Origin: Candidatus Aenigmatarchaeota archaeon
Lineage (GTDB): Archaea > Aenigmatarchaeota > Aenigmatarchaeia > QMZP01
DNA length: 12,870 bases
NCBI GenBank assembly: GCA_017609145.1
Contig: JAFCEM010000018.1
Span: 12,443 to 25,312 of the forward strand
Direction: 5' to 3'
Every line of letters begins with the position of its first letter. The first letter of the stretch is position 1. This document shows, in pieces, positions 5,266 to 11,103 of the stretch. A model generated the notes under the pieces. It was not told where the DNA came from, searched no databases, and worked only from the letters and a program-made list of their open reading frames with translations. The position numbers and the translations under genes were made by a program.

Positions 5266-7518
5266 TCAAATCTCATTCTTTATGGCATGCTTGAACCACT
5301 CCAGCCATTCATCATAAATCATTTTTGTGTCCGAGGCTCCTGTCTCTTTTTTTATGCTTTCCGTTATCAGGTGATACATCGTATTGGACGTTGTTATCCA
5401 CTCCGCTTCAAGAAGCTCCGGCTTTCTTGCCTTTCTTGCGATATCAACAATCGTTTCTTTTATACTTCCACGGAGCTTTATGTTCTCCCACACAGCATCC
5501 CAGTTACCTGCCCATTCCTTGACATGCGATGCTATCCGGTTGAGAACCTCTGACTCACCATTCACCAGCGTATCAGTTGGTTTCAGTGTGTCCTCTTTGC
5601 CGGAATATTCCATGAGTGTCACAAAGCCGCCTTCCTTCATGGGGCTTTCCTCCCATTCCTTTCTTATTTCTGTTATATCCACCATTCTTCTGAACCTGTA
5701 GAGCCCATCAGCAGACCTTAGCATCTTACATATCGGAACTATGTCCGTTGCCTTGAATGATGTCGGCGGCACACCAAGGTCATTCACTACCCTGTCATAT
5801 ACCCCAAAAGAGGATTCACCATGTATGGTTCCCGCAACCAGATTTGAGAGAGCACCAATACGCATCGCTTCATATAGTGCTTTGGCCTCAATGCTTCTGA
5901 CCTCACCTACAATCATTGCGGAGTCCCCCAGCCTTAGGGCGGTTCTCAGAGCCTCGTCCGCAGGCATTTCAGTCTCCACTCTTGTTATAACCGACCTTGA
6001 CTTAAGCCTCTCAATATTGTATTTGAGTTCCCTGAGCTGTTCCACGGGAAGCTCAAGTGTGTCTTCTATTGTCACAATCCTTGTTTTCGGGAGCAGTTCC
6101 AGCATAAGTGCACCAAGCATGGAGGTCTTTCCGCTTGACCTTCCGCCGGCAACCAGCATGCTTACGGAACCATCAACCAAGAATGAAAGAAGTCCCGCAG
6201 CAAGCGGATTAATCATTCTGTTTTTGATGAAAAGGGGCAGGGTCCATGGCTTGTCCCTGTGCCTTCTTATTGCAAATCCAAGACCTTCTGGCGAAAGAGT
6301 TCGCGTAATCAGGCAAAACCTTGCGCTGCCGCCTGGTATGCTCATCTCTGTATCAAGCACGGGATTTGCCTCGTCAAGGGGCCTCCCTGAATGTATTCTT
6401 AGTCTTGTTGCCCATGCTTCTGCATCCTCCATGCTCGGTATAAGATTGGTCGTGCATTCCTGCCATTGCCCGTGAAATATCATTATATTCTGCCTTTCTA
6501 TTGGCGAATTTATGTAGATATCCTGTATTCTGTCATCAGCAAACAGCAGCTCAAGGACACCAAGACCAGCAGTGTATCTTGTGAGTATGTTTGCAAGACG
6601 TTCTGTTTCCCTGCCGCTGAGTTCCTGGTTCATTTTCTTTGCGGTGTCCCTTATAACATCGCGACCGATATTGTAGAACATCTCCCTTATCTCTCGTGAA
6701 CGTACAAATTCTGCTGTGCTCGGTTTGTGTTCGGCCATATACCTTCTGGCCGCATCGAGTATCTCATAATGCTCTTCTGAAAGCCTGAATTCCGGCGGTA
6801 CCGCGTGATAGAAATAATGTGCCCTGTTACCAAGTTTAAAAATGTTAACCTTTGTGTCGCCGACCATGTACTTGTCAACGAGCATACCGTTCTCGGGCGG
6901 CGTCATCATATACCTGGTTAGCATAAAATTGGGCTTGACGTTTGCCATGAAAAGATGCCTGTAAAGCGTTCTGTCACCTAAACGGTAGCCGGCGATATAA
7001 GGTTTGATTTCCTTTATGAGCGTCGTCTTTTCAAGCATCTTCCTGATGTCGGTGAGCATATTCATGTATTCCGTAAAAAAATCGGAAAAGTTTCTTGGTA
7101 GCGGTCTCTTCAGCTTAATTCTTGCCTTTCTTATCTCTCTTATTAGTTCGACATATGCACCTATAGGGTCTGACTTCATCAGGTCGAGAAGAATATATTG
7201 CATTCTTGGGCCTATTTCAGGGTAACAGTTCTTATATTTTTCAGAAAGCATGCCCGCCTTGCTTATTATTTTATCCCTCATCACATGTTCTATTATCTCG
7301 GCTATTTCAGTCAGCATTCTTACCTGCGGATAATCATACTCGTATTCCCTTGTTTTTGCAAGAACAACATCGGATACCTTTTTTAGTTCAAGAATCCTGT
7401 CAATGACTCTTGACATGCATTTGGAGAAATCCTCAATAGAGGCGCCATACAGGCAGCCAAGGCAATTTATTCTAAGCCTCATTTTGTTTTCATCGTAAGT
7501 GTAATCTCCGACAGGCAT
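5266..7518 (-). CDS. Type II/IV secretion system ATPase, archaeal GspE/TadA-like
   Basis: A 750-residue cytoplasmic motor ATPase that powers assembly of type IV pilus-like or secretion filaments. Core motifs, numbered from the ATG at 7518: Walker A GGRSSGKTS at 458-466 (Lys464), Asp box TIEDTLEL at 483-490, Walker B-like SAMIVGEVR at 533-541 (Glu539), and His box AGTIHGES at 562-569 (His566). The phrase DRVVNDLGVPPTSFKATDIV after it is typical of archaeal secretion ATPases. A long N-terminal region (about 1-300) carries Cys19-x2-Cys22 and Cys34, possibly a metal site. About 100 residues follow the ATPase core. An upstream in-frame ATG at 7626 would add 36 residues overlapping the divergent gene. 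The 7518 start fits a TATA-like box 26.5 nt upstream. No GspF/ArlJ platform gene or prepilin is in the window, so pilus, archaellum-like or secretion use stays open. Confidence 0.92.
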   Translation of the reverse strand: MPVGDYTYDENKMRLRINCLGCLYGASIEDFSKCMSRVIDRILELKKVSDVVLAKTREYEYDYPQVRMLTEIAEIIEHVMRDKIISKAGMLSEKYKNCYPEIGPRMQYILLDLMKSDPIGAYVELIREIRKARIKLKRPLPRNFSDFFTEYMNMLTDIRKMLEKTTLIKEIKPYIAGYRLGDRTLYRHLFMANVKPNFMLTRYMMTPPENGMLVDKYMVGDTKVNIFKLGNRAHYFYHAVPPEFRLSEEHYEILDAARRYMAEHKPSTAEFVRSREIREMFYNIGRDVIRDTAKKMNQELSGRETERLANILTRYTAGLGVLELLFADDRIQDIYINSPIERQNIMIFHGQWQECTTNLIPSMEDAEAWATRLRIHSGRPLDEANPVLDTEMSIPGGSARFCLITRTLSPEGLGFAIRRHRDKPWTLPLFIKNRMINPLAAGLLSFLVDGSVSMLVAGGRSSGKTSMLGALMLELLPKTRIVTIEDTLELPVEQLRELKYNIERLKSRSVITRVETEMPADEALRTALRLGDSAMIVGEVRSIEAKALYEAMRIGALSNLVAGTIHGESSFGVYDRVVNDLGVPPTSFKATDIVPICKMLRSADGLYRFRRMVDITEIRKEWEESPMKEGGFVTLMEYSGKEDTLKPTDTLVNGESEVLNRIASHVKEWAGNWDAVWENIKLRGSIKETIVDIARKARKPELLEAEWITTSNTMYHLITESIKKETGASDTKMIYDEWLEWFKHAIKNEI

Positions 7519-7540
7519 GTTAATTATTTGAAAACAAGAA

Positions 7541-7548
7541 ATTAAATA
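7541..7548 (-). promoter_or_regulatory. TATA-like box for the secretion ATPase gene
   Basis: TATTTAAT on the minus strand is centred 26.5 nt upstream of the ATG at 7518. This supports that start over the in-frame ATG at 7626 and predicts a leaderless mRNA. Confidence 0.45.
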
Positions 7549-7570
7549 GTATCTTTGGCGTGAAACAATC

Positions 7571-7578
7571 TTTTTATG
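7571..7578 (+). promoter_or_regulatory. TATA-like box for the small coiled-coil gene
   Basis: TTTTTATG is centred 25.5 nt upstream of the ATG at 7600. Together with the box at 7541-7548 it forms a compact divergent promoter between the ATPase and coiled-coil genes (81 bp between start codons). Confidence 0.4.
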
Positions 7579-7599
7579 TAAAATTTGCCAATTATAAAC

Positions 7600-7992
7600 A
7601 TGGCTGACACACCTAGCAAGCTTCACATTGTTCTAAAGGAACTTGTCAGAAGATCAAATGACTACAGCAAAAGGCTTAGGATTCTGGAACAAAGGGGGGA
7701 TATGCTTGAAAACCGCATAAATTCTTTGCAGAGTTTTATGGACGAACATTCGAAGCAGATTCAGGATTCGGTTTCAAAAATAGAAAAGATTGTAAACAAG
7801 GAAGATGTGAAAGTTTCAAGAATGGAGGACCGGCTCAGACAGATAGGCGTATATGTTAAGAAGCTTGCCACAACAAGCAAAGTTAGGGAGCTTGAACAGC
7901 TCTTGGAAATTTATAATCCATTGAAATCAAATTTCACTACAAAGGAAGAAGTTCAAAGAATTATAGAAGAAAAAATGTCAAAACAATCTTAA
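7600..7992 (+). CDS. Small coiled-coil protein next to the secretion ATPase
   Basis: A 130-residue, highly charged, soluble protein that is almost all predicted helix. Heptad-like hydrophobic spacing runs from about residue 8 to 105 (LKELVRRSNDYSKRLRILEQ, then LENRINSLQSFM and IQDSVSKIEKIV). A short segment follows, LLEIYNPLKSNFTTKEEV (101-118), with a helix-breaking NP. I recall similar coiled coils with a NP-x-x-x-x-F-T-x-x-E ending in DPANN genomes, loosely like archaellum accessory FlaC/D/E proteins, but this is memory and not a search. It has no signal peptide or membrane helix. The ATG at 7600 is chosen over a TTG at 7585 because of TATA spacing. It is divergent from the ATPase and 30 bp before another coiled-coil gene, so a structural or adaptor role with the ATPase is possible. 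Function unknown. Confidence 0.82.
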   Translation: MADTPSKLHIVLKELVRRSNDYSKRLRILEQRGDMLENRINSLQSFMDEHSKQIQDSVSKIEKIVNKEDVKVSRMEDRLRQIGVYVKKLATTSKVRELEQLLEIYNPLKSNFTTKEEVQRIIEEKMSKQS

Positions 7993-8022
7993 ATCAGGGA
8001 TATAAATATTATTGGGATTAAA

Positions 8023-8853
8023 ATGTGGCCAGGAAAGAAGAAAAAAGATGGGCGTGAATTTTCATCAGCCGATGCTGCAGGCAGGGTTCAGCAGCTGTCA
8101 GCACAGGGAATGCCGCAATCCAAGATTATCAAAACCATGGAGGAAGAGGGTTATACCGCAAGTGAGATTGAAAGTGCCATGAATAAAACAGTCAAGGGTG
8201 CAGTTACTTCAGGAGAATTCCTGCCACCCAAGGAGGCAATTGCCCCTGAAGAGGTGCCATCCCCAAAAGATGCACAAAAAAGGGCGATGCCTTCTGAAAA
8301 TTTTTTCGGGCAACAGGCTCCGGTTTCCTCCCAACCCGTCACGAACATGACCGGAGAAGATGAATCTGATGTGCCGCAGCCGCCTTTCAGTTTTGAGGAC
8401 TTCGGGTTAATGCAGAAACCGACAGGAAATCCCGGAGGCAGCGTGGAAGGTGACAGAGAACTCAATTCCCCTATGGGTGATGAAGATTTGTCTTTGTCTG
8501 AAAAAAATGAAATACTCAGTGGAACAAGTCAAAGAGATATAGAGGAAACCGTGGAAGCTGTTGTTGAAGAAAAATGGGACATGATAAAGGCAGAAATATC
8601 CGAAATAAATGCATATATCGGAAGCCTTGATTCCCGGTTAGGTGCTCTTGAAAGCACGGTAAAGGAACTGAGCAGCTCAAAGAAAACCCAAGTGCAGCAG
8701 ATTGACGAAAAGATAGATACTTACAAGGACTCGATTTCTGAGTTGTCAGCAAGGATGGAAGCCATGGAAACGGCAATCAAGGACAGCCTGACTCCCATGA
8801 TGCAGTCACTCAGGTCCATGAGCGATACGGTCAAGGTCCTGAAGAAAAAGTAA
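8023..8853 (+). CDS. Coiled-coil protein with N-terminal helical repeat and disordered linker
   Basis: The 276 residues form three parts. A basic start (MWPGKKKKDGR) leads into two helix pairs at about 18-56, VQQLSAQGMPQSKIIKTMEE and EGYTASEIESAM. These share a G-x(2-3)-S-x-I pattern and look like a small UBA- or helix-turn-helix-like repeat. Residues 60-165 are rich in Pro, Ser, Gly, Asp and Glu and likely disordered. Residues 170-276 form a long coiled coil starting IEETVEAVVEEKWDMI and ending in lysines. I recall the EEIVEAxxEEKW opening from uncharacterised DPANN proteins. It is soluble, with no catalytic motif. It follows the smaller coiled-coil gene by 30 bp on the same strand, likely co-transcribed. 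A TATA-like TATAAATA at 8001-8008 is too close (18.5 nt) for standard leaderless spacing. A scaffold or adaptor is my inference. Confidence 0.85.
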   Translation: MWPGKKKKDGREFSSADAAGRVQQLSAQGMPQSKIIKTMEEEGYTASEIESAMNKTVKGAVTSGEFLPPKEAIAPEEVPSPKDAQKRAMPSENFFGQQAPVSSQPVTNMTGEDESDVPQPPFSFEDFGLMQKPTGNPGGSVEGDRELNSPMGDEDLSLSEKNEILSGTSQRDIEETVEAVVEEKWDMIKAEISEINAYIGSLDSRLGALESTVKELSSSKKTQVQQIDEKIDTYKDSISELSARMEAMETAIKDSLTPMMQSLRSMSDTVKVLKKK

Positions 8854-8951
8854 TTGCATCACATATATTATGATTGCCTCTCAAAATGGAAGATTTTAGG
8901 ATATAATAATAAGGCATATGAATTATATTATAGCGGTTAATCATAATCTTA
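8854..8951. other. 98-bp gap between convergent genes, no gene seen
   Basis: This AT-rich stretch separates the stop of the coiled-coil gene from the stop of the membrane-protein gene. It contains a 9-bp inverted repeat, ATTATGATT (8867-8875) and AATCATAAT (8939-8947), 63 nt apart. I see no T-run terminator, no convincing small reading frame and no RNA gene. Confidence 0.4.
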
Positions 8952-9503
8952 CTAATCGTTTTTATTATTATTATCCCCGCCGCGGCTCATCCACCACATT
9001 CCCAATGCAAGAACTATGATAAAGAATACTATTGTCAGCACGTCCTGGCCAGCCATGCCCAGTATATTGGTAGGTATGGTTATCGCCCCGCCCGCTCCAA
9101 GTGCTATAAGGAAAGCTACGAATATTATGATCACAACAAAGACCCATCTGGCTGCCGTGCCATGCTCGATTTTATCCCCTGACCAAAGGTCTTTGAATTT
9201 GATTCCCAGAAGGCCCAGCAATATTATAACAACCAGTATGCCCGTGAATATTATCGCAGCCCCACCGAATATGTTGGTGAAGAAGTCGGCTATTGCAACA
9301 CCGACGTCGCCAGAATAGTTCATGAAAAAGAATGCTATGACAATCGATATCAGTCCCGATGCTGATTTGTCCAGAATGTCTTTTGCCGCGTACCTAAGAA
9401 CACCATAGACTATCGCCAGCACCAGAAGGAACGGCAGAAGAAACTGGAAAAACCCCAGTTGGTCCAGGTTCCCGAGAAATATAGCCCAGAGTCCTGTTGC
9501 CAT
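8952..9503 (-). CDS. Multi-pass membrane protein of unknown function
   Basis: A 183-residue integral membrane protein with about five hydrophobic helices (roughly 16-36, 48-62, 80-101, 119-140 and 153-172) and a short polar tail GGDNNNKND. The first helix has the phrase FFQFLLPFLLVLAIVYGVL, which I recall from uncharacterised DPANN membrane proteins. A polar link with lysines (about 102-118, FKDLWSGDKIEHG) joins helices 3 and 4. No catalytic or transport motif is evident. The ATG at 9503 lies 26.5 nt from the centre of a TATA-like box. It converges with the coiled-coil pair, so it could be a membrane partner of the nearby secretion ATPase, but it lacks the pattern of a GspF/ArlJ platform protein. 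That link is speculation from position only. Confidence 0.8.
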   Translation of the reverse strand: MATGLWAIFLGNLDQLGFFQFLLPFLLVLAIVYGVLRYAAKDILDKSASGLISIVIAFFFMNYSGDVGVAIADFFTNIFGGAAIIFTGILVVIILLGLLGIKFKDLWSGDKIEHGTAARWVFVVIIIFVAFLIALGAGGAITIPTNILGMAGQDVLTIVFFIIVLALGMWWMSRGGDNNNKND

Positions 9504-9525
9504 GGTAATATATTGTTAAAATAAG

Positions 9526-9533
9526 CTTATAAA
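9526..9533 (-). promoter_or_regulatory. TATA-like box for the multi-pass membrane protein gene
   Basis: TTTATAAG on the minus strand is centred 26.5 nt upstream of the ATG at 9503. It is close to the archaeal consensus and predicts a leaderless mRNA. Confidence 0.5.
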
Positions 9534-9546
9534 TGTTTTAATTTGA

Positions 9547-9562
9547 AGCGCAAGCGGGCGCT
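9547..9562 (-). terminator. Small GC-rich hairpin downstream of L15e
   Basis: AGCGC (9547-9551) and GCGCT (9558-9562) can pair across a 6-nt loop, giving a 5-bp GC-rich stem 27 nt after the L15e stop in otherwise AT-rich sequence. On the minus strand no T-run follows directly, so termination is uncertain; it could instead protect the 3' end of the mRNA. Confidence 0.25.
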
Positions 9563-9588
9563 ATTTCTTGTTTTCTCCGGGCAATTCT

Positions 9589-10092
9589 TCAGGCGCGGCT
9601 TTTCTTTCCTGCTGAAGTAAGGCCCCGTCGGGCCCTGCCTTTCTGCTTGCTGTTCGAAAGCCATTTCAGGTTCTTGTCCTTTTTAATGGATGGGTGTGCA
9701 GGATCAACAAGAATACATTCGAACCATTTGTGCTGTCCATCCTGGGCTACCCAGTATGAATTCAGAACTCTGAGATTCGGGAACTTTCTTGCAGCCTTTT
9801 CCTCCGCAACGACCTGCTTAGACTTGTCAAGTGAATAGAATCTTCCGGATGTTTTCGGCCTGCGGCCGCCGGCAGGTTTGGGTCTCTTTCTCCTGCCTTT
9901 TTTGATCATGACCCGCGCAACCACCATTCCCTGCTTGGGCCTGTAACCAAGAGCTCGTGCCCGGTCAATCCTTGTGGGTCTGTTAATGCGGACAACGGTG
10001 CCTTCTTTTCTAAATTTGATGAGCCGCTGCTTCCAGAGTTCACCAAGCGATTCCTTGGGTTTTTTCCACAGGTTTGCAACATATCTGTACAT
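9589..10092 (-). CDS. rpl15e: Large-subunit ribosomal protein L15e
   Basis: A 167-residue basic protein of the archaeal/eukaryotic 50S/60S subunit, absent from bacteria. The whole sequence matches the family pattern: start MYRYVANLWKKPKESL, TRIDRARALGYRPKQG (40-55), the basic run KKGRRKRPKPAGGRRPK, AARKFPNLRVLNSYWV (100-115), KWFECILVDPAHPSIK, and the tail RGLTSAGKKSRA. Length is slightly below that of many homologues. It ends in TGA at the normal family end, useful evidence that TGA is a stop here. The ATG at 10092 is preceded by GTGATTAT, whose GTGAT can pair with the 16S rRNA 3' end; a TATA-like box at 10123-10130 would give about an 8-nt leader. Divergent from a small membrane protein gene. 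Confidence 0.97.
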   Translation of the reverse strand: MYRYVANLWKKPKESLGELWKQRLIKFRKEGTVVRINRPTRIDRARALGYRPKQGMVVARVMIKKGRRKRPKPAGGRRPKTSGRFYSLDKSKQVVAEEKAARKFPNLRVLNSYWVAQDGQHKWFECILVDPAHPSIKKDKNLKWLSNSKQKGRARRGLTSAGKKSRA

Positions 10093-10122
10093 ATAATCAC
10101 ATCGGACACACTAAACGTTTTA

Positions 10123-10130
10123 ATATTTAA
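10123..10130 (-). promoter_or_regulatory. TATA-like box for rpl15e, with GTGAT mini-leader
   Basis: TTAAATAT on the minus strand is centred about 34 nt before the L15e ATG, predicting transcription start near 10100 and an 8-nt leader, GTGATTAT. GTGAT is part of the archaeal Shine-Dalgarno consensus GGAGGTGAT. Confidence 0.4.
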
Positions 10131-10142
10131 GCTACAGATAAA

Positions 10143-10160
10143 TATATAAAAGTATATAAC
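10143..10160 (+). promoter_or_regulatory. Tandem TATA-like boxes for the small membrane protein gene
   Basis: TATATAAA (10143-10150) and TATATAAC (10153-10160) lie upstream of the ATG at 10181. The first predicts an 8-nt leader, GTGATTTC, matching the L15e arrangement on the other strand. The second, 24.5 nt from the ATG, predicts a leaderless mRNA. Confidence 0.4.
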
Positions 10161-10180
10161 ATAATAACATAAGTGATTTC

Positions 10181-10462
10181 ATGGGAGCAGGAGCCAAGAT
10201 CGTAATTGGACTTGTACTGATTGCCATAGGACTATTCTTTTTTGTAGACTCTGTATTTCCAATGATACAGGCGTGGTTGCCAGTAGACTGGCTGGGTAAC
10301 TTCATAGTAGTCCTGACCGGCATCATACCATTCTTCCTAATTGTTATAGGGCTTTTTGTGGTATGGCTTGAAGTTGATGAACTGAAAGCACAAAAGGAAC
10401 TGGAAAGAGAAGAAAAGGAAGAAAAAGAAAAGAAGCCCGAAGAGAAAAAGGAAGAAAAATAA
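10181..10462 (+). CDS. Small two-helix membrane protein with charged tail
   Basis: A 93-residue protein with two membrane helices (about 6-23 and 39-62) joined by a short loop VFPMIQAWLPVDWLG, followed by a 30-residue Lys/Glu-rich tail (64-93) that is probably cytoplasmic and helical or disordered. There is no catalytic motif and I recognise no named family. Small proteins of this shape are common in archaeal genomes. The ATG at 10181 is preceded by GTGATTTC, in which GTGAT may serve as a short Shine-Dalgarno. It is divergent from L15e and convergent with AMMECR1. Function unknown. Confidence 0.8.
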   Translation: MGAGAKIVIGLVLIAIGLFFFVDSVFPMIQAWLPVDWLGNFIVVLTGIIPFFLIVIGLFVVWLEVDELKAQKELEREEKEEKEKKPEEKKEEK

Positions 10463-10490
10463 TTGATTTTTTTGGTTTTGTTTTCAATTA
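10460..10490. terminator. T-rich inverted repeat between convergent genes
   Basis: TAATTGA (10460-10466) and TCAATTA (10484-10490) form a 7-bp inverted repeat around a T-rich stretch (runs of seven, four and four T). The left arm includes the TAA stop of the small membrane protein gene, and the right arm ends one base before the AMMECR1 stop. The plus-strand T-runs fit archaeal U-rich termination. For the minus strand the signal is weaker. Confidence 0.45.
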
Positions 10491-10491
10491 C

Positions 10492-11070
10492 TTAACCAGG
10501 TCTACGTGGCTTTTTTTCTCTGAATTTTTGTGTCCGAAACCTGTAAATTCTCGTACTGCTGTCCTTCCATGCTTCCGGAGGGAGGCCTGCCTTAAGGCAG
10601 GTGTGTGAAAGGAATTCTTTTGCGTCCATATTATGCTCTGTCGCAACTTCAGGTAACAGGAGACCTTTGTTATATCCCGATTCTACAATCAGACCATCAC
10701 TGCCTATGTTTATCTTCTTTGGGTATTCTTCGGGTTTCTTTACTTCAAAGAGTCTGGGTTTTGTCAGCACAGAAACCTCAACTACTATATTATCGAGTTC
10801 ATTCATTGAGAGTGGTTCAAATCTCGGGTCTTGGGCTGCATTTATTGCGGAGTTCACAAGCGCAAGAATGAATGGCATGATGGGTTCGGGATATCCTATA
10901 CACCCTCTCAGATTCTTTTCAGGATAAGTGAATATTGTCACGAAGACTCCACAATTTCTGTCAAAGGACTTTGGATAATCATGTAACATAAGCTTTTGGT
11001 GTTCCCTCACCCAAATATCTATGGCCTGTCTGGCAATCTCAAGTGCCCTTATGCCTTCTTTGTCATTCAT
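10492..11070 (-). CDS. AMMECR1 domain protein
   Basis: A 192-residue soluble protein made almost entirely of the AMMECR1 domain. It shows the invariant LRGCIG motif at 54-59, then DPRFEPLS (81-88), VVEVSVLTKP (96-105), and the segment IGSDGLIVESGYNKGLLLPEVA typical of the family. The C-terminal end KFREKKPRRPG is basic. The biochemical role of archaeal AMMECR1 proteins is not settled, and nothing here adds a catalytic assignment. Start ATG 11070 has no clear Shine-Dalgarno. It is divergent from the DHH phosphoesterase with 33 bp between start codons, so their promoters must overlap, and it converges with the small membrane protein gene. The family call is secure. Confidence 0.93.
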   Translation of the reverse strand: MNDKEGIRALEIARQAIDIWVREHQKLMLHDYPKSFDRNCGVFVTIFTYPEKNLRGCIGYPEPIMPFILALVNSAINAAQDPRFEPLSMNELDNIVVEVSVLTKPRLFEVKKPEEYPKKINIGSDGLIVESGYNKGLLLPEVATEHNMDAKEFLSHTCLKAGLPPEAWKDSSTRIYRFRTQKFREKKPRRPG

Positions 11071-11076
11071 AATGAA

Positions 11077-11100
11077 CTTTTAATAGAATAGCAATAAGTA
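11077..11100. promoter_or_regulatory. Overlapping divergent promoters of AMMECR1 and DHH genes
   Basis: Only 33 bp separate the two start codons. TTTTAATA (11078-11085) on the plus strand is centred 22.5 nt before the DHH ATG. TACTTATTG on the minus strand (11092-11100) is centred 26 nt before the AMMECR1 ATG but is a weak match. The two would compete for the same DNA. Confidence 0.3.
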
Positions 11101-11103
11101 AAT

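Noticed and set aside
5256..5266. Palindrome AGATAGTATCT spanning the GT39 and ATPase stop codons
   Set aside because: Five-base arms with a one-base centre cannot form a useful hairpin, and chance explains it. It is compatible with the other convergent-junction repeats but too weak to count.
5741..6475. Long open frame of 244 codons on the plus strand, opposite the ATPase gene
   Set aside because: It is antisense to the best-conserved part of the ATPase (Walker A, Asp box, Walker B and His box), is Ser/Leu-rich with no family pattern, and has no promoter or ribosome site.
8001..8008. TATAAATA as a separate promoter for the 276-residue coiled-coil gene
   Set aside because: Its centre is only 18.5 nt from the ATG, too close for transcription to start at or before the start codon. 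Co-transcription with the 7600 gene is simpler.
8867..8947. 9-bp inverted repeat ATTATGATT/AATCATAAT in the 98-bp gap
   Set aside because: The arms are 63 nt apart in very AT-rich DNA, where such a match is likely by chance, and there is no T-run.
5266..9503. A complete archaellum or type IV pilus locus
   Set aside because: Only the motor ATPase is identifiable; no archaellin or prepilin signal (class III), ArlJ/GspF platform protein, ArlH or prepilin peptidase is present in the window.
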